The notes beneath the pieces are model-generated. The model made no database searches. It saw only the letters and a program-made list of their open reading frames with translations, and was not told the origin of the DNA. A DNA stretch of 64,000 bases from Panulirus ornatus. Taxonomy: Eukaryota; Arthropoda; Malacostraca; Decapoda; Palinuridae. Of this stretch, positions 1 to 17,112 are shown in pieces. The position numbers were made by a program, and so were the translations under genes. The stretch is taken from NCBI RefSeq assembly GCF_036320965.1, contig NC_092271.1, positions 17,717,029 through 17,781,028 of the forward strand. The letters run 5' to 3'. Within the stretch, counting starts at the first letter, position 1. Every line of letters starts with the position of its first letter.

Positions 1-4764
<4,764 letters not shown>

Positions 4765-4823
<59 letters not shown>

Positions 4824-4837
4824 CACATACATATATA

Positions 4838-4885
<48 letters not shown>
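4765..4885. repeat. Compound (AT)n-(TG)n microsatellite
   Basis: AT units at 4765-4817 are followed by a short imperfect linker and TG units at 4839-4885. The open frames through it are repeat artefacts. Confidence 0.95.
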
Positions 4886-4887
<2 letters not shown>

Positions 4888-7044
4888 ATAGTTGTGTGTT
4901 TCCTGAATGTCGTTATATCATTGCACTGTCATTTGAGAAACTAAAGTCTTTCTAACCCTACAAATTACAGGTTCACGGAAAACCTTAAAACTTTTGAACG
5001 ACAATTACTGTGTTGCTACATGTCTTCGAAAAACACGGAGGATCAATTTTCTATGGTAATGTATACACACGTATGCATATTCAAGTACTACCTCCTCCAC
5101 AAGACACCAAACGGTAACCTAAGAGACACAAGGAATACAGAGTTCAGGACCATGTGAATTACGAGTAACACGACAGAAATCGGTCTCAATTGTAATCTTA
5201 TTTCCTCTGAATCGCCATCAGTATTCTACCTTCAACCCTATTATCTTCTCCCCTGATGATGCGCTACGGTCAAATGCAAAATGACAAATGACGTCAGGAT
5301 ACGGAACTCTGTATAAGTGCAGGAACCGTTCACTGAGGTCACAGCTTCCTCCTTTGTTACCTCCCCTATGACCGACCCTCCTCGTAAACCTATGTGTGAG
5401 CCCTGCGCCCCTCTCCCATTGTATTCTGAACTCATGTGAACCTTAGAACCTACACTGGCTCCTGCTGGAGGTGATTCTGTGGCCAGGTTCCCTTCCCCCC
5501 CGCCTGTGGACGGCAGCTTAACTTGGTTTCATTGACCTTTGAGTCGTGACGAACAAAAAATCTTTTCCTGGTATATACCAGTTTTGTGTGTTTAGTAAAT
5601 GAGTATGCATCCTGCGCGAGCCTGCTTGTGCATATATGTCTGCAGTGTAAATGAACATGCTTGGGAAATAGATGGCACCTTTTTGGGACAAGGCCGGTAC
5701 TTAGAATTGGTGATCTTGGAACACCAATATGGAATTCGCATAATTTATTGTGAGATATTGTGATAGTATTATACATTACGATCAAACATGAGGCACGTTA
5801 ATGGCTGGTTGGATGATCATCTGAAATCTTTGGCTCGTCTAACAGTGATCATCAAAGCCGTCGACGTCTAGGTATTATAACAACCAGCTGAAGTATCCAT
5901 AACACGTTTAAAGGATTCTTCCCATCCATTCATCCAGGGGCTTCCGCAGCTCCCAGGCTGCGCCACACACAGCAGCAGGGACAGGAGGGATTCCTTTGAA
6001 ACGAAAGGTTCTACTGACATGACTCTAATCTTTTTTTGTTGACCCAGGAAGATTCAGCCTTATCAAAAGGGGACTCTTCTACGTGGAGCATGTCTCAGCC
6101 ACATTCATGCCAAGTGTCATAACAATGCCTTCTAGATGGGTCACAACTAAACTATACGGGGAAGACAACGGCCTGATGATGACAGTAAATCATGCAAAAA
6201 ACACTGTAATGTGACCACAAACTGTGCAAACTGTTCTGGGTTATAGCCAGCAGCCAGTGATGGGGCCGCTAGCGGTTTCCTCATGATCAAATCACATAAC
6301 TAAAGTTTAACCATCCGTCTGACCCTGCAAGCTCCCTCCAGTGTCACGGACGACAGTGATGTAGACAACTAGCGCACAGTCCTGCTGGCGGAAGAGCAAC
6401 TGTCGTACTGGGACGTCTGCCCCGCTGGATGATGATGCGTGAGGGGCGAGGAGGGTAGGAGTGCGGTCCTGATTATTATGATATCGCCTGCCGGACCCGC
6501 CCAACCAACCCAGTCAATCAGCCACTCACTGACACGCCTGGGAGGGTCAGATGTCTGCCGTGCCTGGCGCCGTGGCCGTCGCCCTCACGAGAGCAGCAAC
6601 TTGCACCTAGGAAAGGACGCGCAGCGTTCGCCAGGAAGGGGTGACGCTGCGTACCAGGATTGTGGGTTATGTTGCTTCCTCATCATAGCCACTAAGCTTG
6701 TGCTGATGATCGTCATCACACACTTAACGCACGTCATCTATGAGTCTCGCTGACACATAGTCGCGTTTCTCATGTTGTCCAGGATGATAGGATATAGTAC
6801 TTCGTGAAACGTAGTCTCACTGTGAGGATTATTATCTTAGAGGAAATTAGGGCATATGGTAATTACATGATACATCTGCAAGTACATCAGTTCCAACAGA
6901 AGTTCAGACATTTTTGATTCAGAGGTTTCGAGGTATTATACTCGGGTGTGTGAATGTTTACTAACATATATCCAACATATGTTGCTAAGACCCACAGATA
7001 TGAGTAGGCATCACCAGTGTGGCGTATAGTGATGCTAGAAAGAG

Positions 7045-7047
<3 letters not shown>
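4886..7047. other. Gene-less block
   Basis: No exon, RNA gene or repeat family was recognised. The stretch at 6300-6750 is richer in GC and open on both strands, but it has no recognisable product and no convincing splice pair. Confidence 0.5.

Positions 7048-7119
<72 letters not shown>
7048..7119. repeat. (GA)n microsatellite
   Basis: About 36 GA units. Poly(Arg-Glu) and poly(Leu-Ser) frames crossing it are artefacts. Confidence 0.97.
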
Positions 7120-7122
<3 letters not shown>

Positions 7123-7527
7123 ATCACTGGTATGGGATAAGAACGGTACCAGAACACAGGATAGTGATCCTCGGTTAGCTAAGAGCATCTCTCGCCTGCT
7201 GACCTTCATCATACAGAAGAACTTGGGGAAGACGTTGGCAGTGTGAGGGGAATGGAAACTGGGGTTCGATATTACTTACATTCAGCAGTTCCTTAAAGTA
7301 GAGAGGATCCGTTTAACCCCATTCAGCTTCGAGACAATTAGAAAACAAAAAAGAAAGTAAAAGATACAAGGAATATAGATACCTCAATAACTGTATGGTA
7401 ATGGACAAAAATATTGGGAAGTGAATGCAACGATCACTGAAATGCTGAAATATATGAAAAACTTTAATTATATAAATGATAAATTGAGTAGTAGACCTCG
7501 CCAATGCAAACCTTCTAACTCGTATAA

Positions 7528-7574
7528 ACACACACACTTATACACACACAGACACACACACACACACACACACA
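7528..7574. repeat. (CA)n microsatellite, imperfect
   Basis: CA units interrupted by TTATA and a GA step. Confidence 0.9.
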
Positions 7575-8149
7575 GGTCAATGAATTTCTAATTTGTTTCC
7601 AATTTTTGTTAAGTAAAGCAACGCAAACAGCGAAAACAACAATGGTTAATGTACCAACACTCGCAAAATGTTAAAAAAGAAAAACAATGAAACGACTTTG
7701 AAATAGATTGAACCTAGAAACTCAAGCGAAACAAAGCCAATAACTGAAGCATTATCAGCAACGAATCAACGCTGGAAGTGAGCGAAACAACACTGGGGCT
7801 AGATCAAGCAGGGTGAGAAGAAAAAAGAAATTAAAGAAAGTAGCGTTCACTCAACCTCGGGAACTGAATCACACTTGTGAACGAAGCTCATGTATAGCGA
7901 ACTGAAGCAATACCACAGTACTGTTTACCACCATAGGCTGTAACAATACTCGAGACTGAAAGAACACAATGGACACAAGAATCACCACAACAACACTAGA
8001 GTATCGACCCTGCAAAATGAAATAACACAGGAGCTCATGAAACCCTAGTGTCAGAAACGTCACAGGAGACTGAAACAGTCGGAAAGCGAGATATGACATT
8101 GAACCGAAGCTTCATCGGGGACTCACAAACACCCCTAGGACAGAGGGGT

Positions 8150-8671
8150 TCAAAAAGCAGCAGACTGAGGCAGCAGGATGAGAGGCCAGGATGAGGTGAG
8201 ACGTGGAAGTGACGCGACAAATCTTGGCAATCCAAATGGCAAATCACGCTCACTGACTGCAAGCTGACATCCTCGAAACCAGACAATGAACGACTGACAA
8301 TGTCGTTCTTCGGAAAGCCTCTCAGCTTGAGTGCTAATGACGCATGGTAATTCTCCTCCTGACAAGTGTATGAAATATGATATTGTGGGAAGAATGTATC
8401 TTAATCCTTTGTGGAATCTTGAGCCTCTTCCCGGGATTTTAGAGTTATGTACATGCACTAAAACTAAGGCTTTGGATTGATGTGAGTCATAGATACAGGG
8501 ATGAAGCATATGAGTCAACCCAAACTCAGAAATGAACTCTTCGAGAGTAAGGTATACTCGATGACCTACGACCTCTGACGGAGGTAGAGTACGTGTTTGG
8601 GGGTTGACGGGCACACTGGACAGTGTGAGAAAGACTCTCACGACACACAGTAAGTCTGCAGTGTTGCTCAT
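8150..8671 (-). other. Unclassified open frame, 173 codons, probably not a gene
   Basis: A minus-strand ATG-initiated frame of 173 codons that overlaps other open frames on the same strand (7869-8099 and 8035-8286). It lacks a signal peptide, a recognisable domain and a polyadenylation signal. I do not recognise the product. It could be the remnant of an old mobile element or a chance frame. Confidence 0.12.
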
Positions 8672-9101
8672 CCGGTGATACGGGTGAACGACTCTCCTTC
8701 AAACACGGCGCGTCGAAGCTCGATCACAGACGATCATTTCTGCATTTGATTACGTCTCTGTGTTTGATATAGCACGCCTGACAGTCTCTGCCGGTCTGAT
8801 GGACTACTGTGACCACACGTTTGTGCAGCAGATGCAGAAATTACCGTGATCGTTCATCACCATGATCAATCATTTCTCCAAAGAGAATTTACTGACAGAA
8901 TGAATGAACATAAAACACCTCAACGGATCAGTGATCATAGTTACGAAAAAGAAGGCATTTCTCCATTCATTCCTGGCAGACACCGAGTGGGAAAAGTTCC
9001 AGCAGACGAAATGGGACTCCAGCACCAAGAATGTACTCTGGGTAAGTTGATTCTCTTCATTGGTTCGCTAGAAGAGATTGAGTGACTTTAACTTTCGCAC
9101 G

Positions 9102-9120
9102 GGGAGGGGGGGGGGGGGGG
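9102..9120 (+). repeat. Poly-G tract
   Basis: A run of G with one A near its start, the longest G homopolymer in the window. It could form a quadruplex locally, but nothing around it suggests a function. Confidence 0.8.
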
Positions 9121-9339
9121 AGCTGCTTCCTTGGAAACTATCCGGTGAGTGTTTTGGGTCAATTGGCTTCAGTGATGCCGAAAAAATACTGATTGGGAAA
9201 GTCTACTTGTGTTTTTCATCATCTATATCTTACTCATTACTTATATGCTTATGTATATCTTCAAAGACGTGATGCGCGCCATATGTGAAGCAGCAAAGGT
9301 TATGGATGAAGTATGAATATATATCATCCGTTCACTTAT

Positions 9340-9850
9340 TAATATTGAGCATGACTGGGAGGTGAAAGGAGTGAGTGGGTGGGGGAATGAAGATCCTGGG
9401 AGCATTGATCCGTGTGTGGAAAGCGAGATCACTTTGTAGATGGACTGAGATGGGCATGTCTGAGGGCGTTGTAGTCCCTATGGCGTTCTATAGTTGCGGG
9501 ACATAGGCTTCAGATGAGAAAGTACGGAAAGGGTGAATGTGCTGGAAATGAAATGTTTGAGGACAATTGTGGTATGAGGAGGTTGACCGAGTAAGAAATG
9601 ATAAGAGAGAGATGTGGTAATAGCAGCTGGATGAGAGAGGTGAAAGGGTCTGACATATGGAAAGAATGAGGATATATGTGTTAGAAATGGAGGGGACAAT
9701 GAGTAGGGAAACCTGACTGGAAATGAAGAAATGGAGTGGAAAAGGTCGTGAGCGCTCGAAGCTCGTCATGCAGAAGGGTGTAAGGCGTGCACGGGATAAA
9801 GTGAATTGGAAAATGCAAGCACAGGAAGAGCCCTTGCCAAAAGGTCATCA
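9340..9850 (+). mobile_element. Degenerate non-LTR retrotransposon, 3' part of ORF
   Basis: The plus strand reads as the broken C-terminal part of a non-LTR retrotransposon polyprotein downstream of the reverse transcriptase. It has the successive blocks expected after the polymerase, such as a Gly-Val-Val-Val-Pro-Met stretch followed by a decayed Tyr-Gly-Cys-Glu-Thr-Trp-like motif (here YSCGT). A block about leucine-rich 'EMKC(L)RTICG' follows, then 'NERVREMCGN'-like and 'RAR(D/N)(K/R)VNW' remnants. Several stops and frameshifts break it, so it is not functional. It resembles the element at 10190-11310 and may be the same family. The assignment comes from motif memory and was not searched. 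Confidence 0.6.
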
Positions 9851-10189
9851 TGCTATCTTTTCGTGCGCACAAAAATCTGCCGAATGGCCACTTTGCCACA
9901 ACGTTATCATTGTGCGAGTCATAACTTTAGTGGATGAACATGGGAACAACGTTTATGTGGTGAGGTGATGGTAAGTATAAGCGTTCACAGTGATCATGAT
10001 ACGACTGTCTTTAGCAGCAGTATTGCAGTCATTCACCTTATGAATGACTGTAATTTGACATCGATACAAGGTACCTACACTAGTCTAAATCATACCTGGC
10101 TTAGGATGAGGTATATGTGCTTGTGCAAGTATACAAAGAGAGTTATAAAGACATCATACTTATATAAGTTGTTTGGGAGTAGTGAATGA

Positions 10190-11310
10190 GAGGATGGTGG
10201 GATGCACAGGGTATCAGACTGCGTCTGAACTATCAGCACAGGTAGAGGCTGTGTGGACCAGAGCTTTGCTTAGAAGAATTTGAACAAGAAATACCTCTGG
10301 TGAGAAAATTGAATTCTGTGCGGATTTATTGATGGAGGGAAAAAAAGCATACGAAAGGGCTGATCGCAAAGTTTTGTACAAGGCGTCATGAAGGTGTGGG
10401 GTTAAAGGAAAAGCTCTTAGTAAAGAAAGAAACTTTTAAGCACAGGAGTAAGGCAAGTGTGCAAATAGAAAGGGTAGAGAATGAATGGTTTCAAGTGAAG
10501 GCGGGTCTGCGCCGAGGATGAATAATGTTTCTCTGGTCAGTAATCTGTTTACAGACGGGATGGCGTGGAGGTAAAATGCTTAAGTGTTAAAGCGAGGGCC
10601 GAGTCTTCGGTATGCTGGGAATAAGGGTCGCATGGGAAGTGAATCAGATGCTGTTTGCAAATGGTACGGCTCTTGTGGCAACCGTCTTCCTGAGTGAAAC
10701 TCCAGAAGGCTGTGGCTCAGTTTGAGAAAGTGTGTGAAAGGAGAAAGTTGAGAATTAATGTAAACAAATGTACGGTAATGAAGATCAGCAGAAGGTTGAG
10801 GGAGGACTGTGTGGGCGAAGGATTAAATGGGAATGGCTTGGAGGATGTGGAGTGCTTTGGGTACGTTGGAGTGGACGTGGCAGCGGGTGGAACCATGAGA
10901 GCTGAAGTGAGTCATAGGGTGGAAGTACTGGGTATATTAAGACAGCACGTGGAAGCAAATGTGAGTGTTTGTTAGGGCAAAGTTGTTTGAAGGTGTAGTA
11001 GCCCTAATGGTGTTGTCTGAATGAGAGTGCGTGACTCTGAACGGATGAAAAGAGGAAGAAAATGGAACTGAAGGAAATGCAAATCATGTGGATAAGATGT
11101 GCTGTGAGGCGGGTTTGTCGTATAAAGAATGATAGAAATACTTAGAACATATGGAGAAGATGAGTGAAGTTGACTGACAAAGAAGAGGATCTACATGTGC
11201 GAAGTGGAAGGAGTTAGAGGGAGGTGGAGCCTCGTGACGAAGATGCAAGGACGGAACGACATGAATCGATGTGGTATGAGGATGACGAAAAAAAATACGA
11301 CATAAGTATG
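10190..11310 (+). mobile_element. Degenerate non-LTR retrotransposon with reverse transcriptase remnant
   Basis: Decayed reverse transcriptase in shifting plus-strand frames. Visible remnants, in order, are a Gly-Cys-Val-Asp-Gln block (about 10245), a KAYERADRKVLY block equivalent to the RT 'EKAYDRV' motif (about 10350), a 'VKAGLR(R)G' block (about 10500), a Phe-Ala-Asn-Gly stretch standing where the catalytic FADD box should be (about 10655), and an open 93-codon segment at 10694-10975. That segment contains the typical post-catalytic 'FEKVCERRKLRINVNKC' and 'CFGYVGVDVAAGGTM' motifs. The catalytic aspartates are lost and stops are frequent, so this is a dead copy. It runs into the CA microsatellite at 11339. 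Confidence 0.85.
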
Positions 11311-11334
11311 TGTCTCTTTTCTTCCACCTGCTCT

Positions 11335-11338
<4 letters not shown>

Positions 11339-11392
<54 letters not shown>

Positions 11393-11411
11393 ACACACAC
11401 ACACACACACA
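11339..11411. repeat. (AC)n microsatellite
   Basis: About 36 AC units with one T interruption, lying at the 3' end of the retrotransposon remnant. Such simple repeats often seed from element tails. Confidence 0.96.
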
Positions 11412-13584
11412 GTCATAGCCTGAAAGCCTTTGTCTTCACTATACTATTACAGCAGTAACTAGAGTACTGTAACAGCTGCTGTAATTAGCGAAACTAGACT
11501 GTGACCAGAGCTGTGCGTACTACACTGTGGCCAGTCCTGCGCATGTGTATCCCCATCATATGCGCAGTATAGCAGAATCCACGGTTCCTTAACTAAGGTT
11601 ATGTAGTCAAAGTAAACTCACTCCTTTCATGCATTTGGTTTTCACTTGAGAGCTTCAAGACCTGGCAAAAGTTATCCTAGCATGGAGAAGTTAGAGGATA
11701 GAGAAGTTCGGCGAGAGGTGATCCTCAAGAAGCAGGACTTGGCGATGGGCAGAAAACTGAGAGGGAGAAGAAAAGAAATTACAACATAGTGAACAGGACG
11801 CCTCGTATTAGTTGTTCCGTTAGTTAGCCTTCCGTCCTATTGACTGTCGAGGTCATTAAGGAAGAATTAGGGTCATTTTAGTAAATACCAATTGAAAAAG
11901 AAATTGAATGAACGCTTTCTTAATGCGCTCAAGACAACTCTAAGACCCCATACACTCCCACAACCTCTATCACCTTTGAGACTCTTCAGCGATGGATCTA
12001 TTATATACTCTACCTTTTTCTGGGATGTTACCGCACGCTACAGTGACACTGTTACAATTACTGCAGCTACAGTTGCTGTGGTCTGACCAGAAGTGCGTAA
12101 CTGTAGCCCCAACACAGTATTCCATCCGTTGCCTTTAACTCGTCAGCAAGCAACTGAGGCCAGTAGCCAAGAGCTTTGCCACCGCCACCCTCACTCATCG
12201 TCAGGGGTCTTACTCATTCTCCAGCGTCACTAATATAATTCCACTGCGAAGATTATAGCCACTGAAGCAGTTCAGGACGTGAAGGCAGCATAAGCAGGCC
12301 TCCGCCGTGGTTCCGGCGCAAGCGTGATCCATTTAATCGTGGAGGGTCGCCTTGATTTCGTACCTGCCGTTGTGTGACGGGCGTTACGGCGCTGACTCCC
12401 GGAGCAGTTTTCTATCGCGCTTTCCCCCCGCGGCGCAACTGAGAGCCGTCGGCAAGTGTAGTTTCTCTAAGCAGAGGTGACCTACTATAGCTTCTTCTTG
12501 AGCTCCAACCCTCCCTTCGACTACCGAATCTGCCGAGTGACCGCTCCTCCGACGCCTTGTGGTCGGGAGTTTGTTGACTTTCCAGACCCGTTGGTGCCAC
12601 ATCCGTCTTTTCCCCGTCGCGACCCTTCCAGGGCTGGATATGTGTCCGCATTTCTTCGATGGATTTAGATCAGTTCTTTTTTCCTTACGTTCTACTTAAG
12701 ACCAGGAGTTCCCTTCTCTCGCCAGTTAAGAGACGCGGTTGGTAAGGGAATGCTATGGGTTGGGCGAAGAACCTTTGGAAAGCTAAGTCATTATGAGACA
12801 CTCAAGGAGTTACGTGTGATTGTAGAGAGCTGAAATTTCTCCACAATGGTTTCTCCTGGACAAATAGAAAGTGAAATAAATATCCAGTTCAGTGTTCCTG
12901 TGAGTCCACACCACATAATCACCGTCACTCTTTTTACGTGGTCAGCTGAATGTCATAGCAACCTCACACCTACAACATATTGAGGGAAAAGAAACATATA
13001 GTGTCTCAGCTCCTAATTACATAACCTCCCGCTTAACATCCAAGTAGAACACATGCCAGAGGCTTGTTCGTCTGTTTCCTCACTCCACTTCCTGTGGTAG
13101 GCCCTAACGGTCTCAACTACGCTCCTGGTTTGGGTCGGGAACGAGGCCAGTAGTGGAGGTGCACGGTAGGAGGCTACGTAAGGCAGGGGGGTTGGTCATG
13201 GCGCCGGGAGGAGGATGGTATTCAAAGAAAATGGCTAGACTTGCCGTTGGTTTCTTTATAGTGTGTGTTTGTGTACATACGTACACCGCTACTGCTAAGA
13301 GGGCTTATGGATGTCACATCCTGTGTGCAGTTTTGATTCATCTATATCATGCTGTTCATGGCGTTTTCGTAGCATATTCCTTTCTCGTATTTTCTTTTGA
13401 ATTCTCGGTCTTTGCATTTACCTTTCTTCTGCTGAAGCAATGTTTCGGTATTCCTAAAAGTATATTTGTATACCTTTGTGTGTGTAGATTTGATAACCAG
13501 TAAAGACTAAAGGTGACTGGGTTTGGATTGGGGAAAACACCCTAAAGATGGTTATATTGAGTGTAGAGAGAGGGAAAAAAAATT

Positions 13585-13586
<2 letters not shown>
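11412..13586. other. Gene-less block with a GC-richer patch at 12300-12670
   Basis: The patch at 12384-12668 is CpG-rich and open on both strands for 60-80 codons. No domain, signal peptide or clear donor/acceptor pair was recognised. Elsewhere nothing is seen beyond unique AT-rich sequence. Confidence 0.45.
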
Positions 13587-13665
<79 letters not shown>

Positions 13666-13807
13666 GTTTGTGTACTTCCTTTTCATTTCTCCTTAGGGCT
13701 GAATCACAACACAACATCAGGTGTAAATAATTTATTAAATTAGCCTTCAGAAACCATAATGATAAAAAAATAATCAATAACAAGATATATATATATATAT
13801 ATATATA
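13587..13807. repeat. Two (AT)n microsatellites
   Basis: TA units at 13587-13664 and a shorter array at 13786-13807, separated by unique AT-rich sequence. Confidence 0.95.
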
Positions 13808-14254
13808 AGGTGTATGTACAGGTGCCAAAATATAAAAAAAAACTATATAAACCTTTACGTAACGCAAATACACAAGTCACTGCAAAAAAAAAAAAAAACG
13901 CTTGGATTGTGATAGATTCTGAGTCTAAAAATAAAATATGGTAGATGTTTTGTGATTTATTTTTTCTCTAACTGTCACTTGGAGATACGTTAGGCATGCA
14001 AGACTGAGGCACCAGGAGGGCTAGCTCCCTGGCCACCAGGTAATGTACATATATATCAAAAAAAAAAAGAGCTGTCAAGGTGATTATGACGATTCATACA
14101 AGAGGATAACCGTCGTCTGCGCTGGGTCTACTAGGTCTTGTGAGAAGAGGCACTGGGAACTGAAAGGGGTCGAGTCTCGCTTGTCCCCTACCGTAGAACA
14201 GTTTCAGAGGAACGGTAGCTGTAGCACAGTGACGTGTTCTCGGTCTTATAGTAG

Positions 14255-14555
<301 letters not shown>

Positions 14556-14589
14556 TACAGGTAGCTGTCAGGAACAAATGTTTTCTGGT

Positions 14590-15700
14590 TTCAGTCAGTT
14601 AGTTACAGCGTTTTGACCAACATCTTCTTTCGTCAGTTATAGTCTAGGGTCGAGAAATATTAACTAGGCAGTGTCGTCTACTGATGTCAGGTGATGTCTC
14701 CTTTGAGTCAGTGAGGTTTTACGTTTGTCGTAGTCACTCACCATAAGATACCGTCAAGCAAAGTCTTTCAATGGACACAGAGTCAAGTGATGTCAAGCAA
14801 CGTAAAATGTCAGGTCACACTGTCAGTGTTGGCAAAGTCAGGTGTTGTCAACAGACATATGGAACTAATCAACGTAAGTCATATATGTATATATATTCAT
14901 ATGTATAGATTCAAATGAGTCAGTCAAGCATAGTCACTGAAAGCAAGGTTTGCTAATGCATAGAGTCGGTATGGTTGAAAATTTGGTTATAAGTACAGTC
15001 AATGTCGATGATATTTGCCTGTAAGTAGAGTCAGTGTTGCTGAAAACTATGAGCAGAGTCAGTTTCATTGAAAGTTCTAAGTAGAGTCAGTGTTGCTGAA
15101 AAGTTAGTTATGAGCATCGTCAGTGTCGCTAGAAACTCCAGGTAGAGTCCGATGTTCCTGAAAATTTAGCTTTACGTAGAGTCAGTCTCGCCGTCGGGCA
15201 GTCACTGTCAAGAGCAGGTGATCTCACTGTCACATAATAGGATGTAGTCGATTGCCAGCTCGTCACTGCAAGCAAAATCCACACTAAGGAGGGATCACTG
15301 TCAGCGTCACTCAGAGGGGCGTCAGTCTCTAGTAGCGGTGCTGGGCTAGGCTGTTAACCAGTGACGTAAAACAATGAAAATTAAAAGAAAAATAGATACG
15401 TCAAAGTCTTTGTAATCTTACATCAAAAAAACGGGAAGGAAAGTGGAGAAGTGGGGGGTGTTGGGTGGGTGGGTTGTCACAGTCAGTCAAAGCCAAAATG
15501 TTAAGTGAGGTCATTTATGTATAGCCAAGAAGAGTCATATTTACAAAGGACAGCATATATATTAGGTCATCCCAGAAGGGCCGTTAACTATAAGGGTCGT
15601 TACGAGGTCCTAGAGGTTGAGTAAGGTCGTGGGTCTATGGCGGTGGTGCAGTCAGGGCGGTCATCACAGTCAATAAATTATCTTAAATACAAATTAACAA
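14590..15700 (-). repeat. GTCA-rich tract with degenerate tandem repeats, downstream of the DM4/12-like gene
   Basis: The plus strand is unusually dense in GTCA (TGAC on the minus strand, the sense of the neighbouring gene). Between about 14940 and 15190 the tetramer is organised as degenerate units of roughly 45-50 bp containing GTCAGTGTTGCTGAAAA-like cores. The tract begins about 280 bp past the stop codon at 15977, so it could lie in a long 3' UTR or just downstream. No proximal AATAAA is visible on the minus strand; one occurs far away at about 13956-13961. Confidence 0.6.
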
Positions 15701-15954
15701 CAGATATCTTAAATACATCTCAAAAAAAAACAAACAAGGCAGCATCTAGTCCACAAGCTAAAGGTCAAGGCTGAGGCTAAAACCACTGGGTATCGGTGAT
15801 ATCAGATCTCAGTCCATTCACAGTGGGAAGGTCAACCTCGAAGGATAGCCTGCGCCATCAGGTACTCCTCAAAGCACACTTCAAGACTATATTGGAAGCG
15901 CCTTGAAGGGAGGAAACCCTCGGCTCGGCTACCCTCCTTTAAGGCATCCGATTC

Positions 15955-15977
15955 GCGCTCTCAAGTGTCGAGAGCGC
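15955..15977 (-). promoter_or_regulatory. Perfect 8-bp hairpin at the stop codon
   Basis: On the sense (minus) strand the arms GCGCTCTC and GAGAGCGC pair perfectly around a 7-nt loop (GACACTT). The 5' arm begins with the last base of the TAG stop codon. It could be a 3' UTR RNA structure affecting stability or translation termination. It is longer than a histone 3' stem-loop and lacks that loop consensus. Confidence 0.55.
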
Positions 15978-16154
15978 TAAATCTCATTATGCGAATATTT
16001 GTCCATTATTTTCTTGACGGAAAAGTCACATGTCGTATATACTTCCCCGCAGTCTTTTTGAAGACTGCGTCCTCGATCAGCCGCGTCGTTATACTCCTCA
16101 ATCAGCGCTTTGATCTCGTCAGGAAGGGAAAGGACCTCGGCATACTGCAGGTAA
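15977..16154 (-). CDS. Constant exon 3 of the DM4/12-like gene (C-terminus and stop)
   Basis: This is the last coding exon of the minus-strand locus. It starts after a CCCACAG acceptor, completes a serine codon begun in exon 2, and encodes 58 further residues before TAG at 15977-15979. It contains YNDAADRGR, then Cys213 and Cys220 (numbered for the module-1 isoform) in the arrangement C-x3-Y-x2-C. This matches the end of the DM4/12 domain, which typically shows Y-x2-A-x3-G, then C-x3-Y-x2-C, then a Ser- and Leu-rich tail. DM4/12 proteins are small secretory-pathway arthropod proteins of unknown biochemical role. Phase, acceptor and stop agree exactly with exon 2 (178 nt = 1 + 59 codons). An alternative acceptor 10 nt downstream (CTGCAG) would break the frame. 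Confidence 0.85.
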
Positions 16155-16656
16155 CTGTGGGCAGTTAACGAGGGACGGCGTTAAGCAGGATACAGTAGAC
16201 GTGTTGGACATGGGCAACTATGGTTTTGGATTGACACATATGTATTGCGGTAGTGAGTAAGGTGGCAAATGTGGTAATTGCTGAGTAGCGCATTTGAGGT
16301 GGATTATTCTCGGATCATTCAATTGTGAGGATGGATGATTATATGTGGAAGGTGTTTCAATGGATTGGTGGTGCGATATGGTGTTTACCTAGGTAAGTGC
16401 AATTAACTTTTAACTTAGCGTCTATAGTGGATGCTGGGGTAAATAGATCAGTCGGATAGTGTTCAAAGCAGGCGACGAAGGCAGTGAGTGGGCTTGACAG
16501 ATGCAGAAGGTGTCAGGAAGATATGATAATCAGGTAGGCGGGGAGATAGGCAGGGTAAGTGTAAAAAGTGTTGATCAGTAGTGTAAATGTGGTTGGTACT
16601 CAGTCAGGCTGAGTAAAGTAATGAGGTTCATAACTGTGACACAAGTGAAAGCTTTC

Positions 16657-16781
16657 GTGTGTGTGTGTGTGTGTGTGTGTGTTTTTGTGGGTGGGTGGGT
16701 GTGTGTATGTGTGTGACTAGTATTTGTGTGTGACGGGGAGAGAGTTTTACACTCGTGTTGCGTCGTCTAAATACATATATT

Positions 16782-16832
<51 letters not shown>
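16657..16832. repeat. (GT)n microsatellites within the intron
   Basis: GT arrays at 16657-16682 and 16785-16832, separated by the dispersed element that carries a GAGAGAGTTTTACACTCG core. Confidence 0.93.
16722..16780 (+). repeat. Dispersed short element, copy A
   Basis: Contains GAGAGAGTTTTACACTCG followed by TGTTGC. It shares this core with 35930-35985 and 55683-55745. Each copy lies at or within about 60 bp of a simple repeat, so it may be a mobile element tail. Confidence 0.6.
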
Positions 16833-16836
<4 letters not shown>

Positions 16837-17112
16837 AATAATGTTACTTTCTGCAAGTACAGAAGTCCAACAGTTTCATAGGCTTTATGTAATTGATTGC
16901 ATTGTTGTATATCTGTTGGGTTTCTTAATGTAGTATTCACTCGTTTCTGATATAGATGCATTTATGTTAAATTCTTGTTTTTTTATACAAAAAGCCTTAT
17001 ATTGTTAATCTACAACTACATACTTATCATCAGCCTGGTACAGCTTATCTTTTAACTACTGTTCTTATAGCTCAAGACAGACAGGGGAAGGAGAGGAGAC
17101 CGCAAAACGTAC

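Larger units (their letters stand above)
16155..17112 (-). other. Intron between constant exons 2 and 3 (958 bp)
   Basis: A GT-AG intron (GTACGT donor, CCCACAG acceptor on the minus strand). It contains two GT microsatellites and one copy of a short dispersed element (about 16722-16780). Confidence 0.8.
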
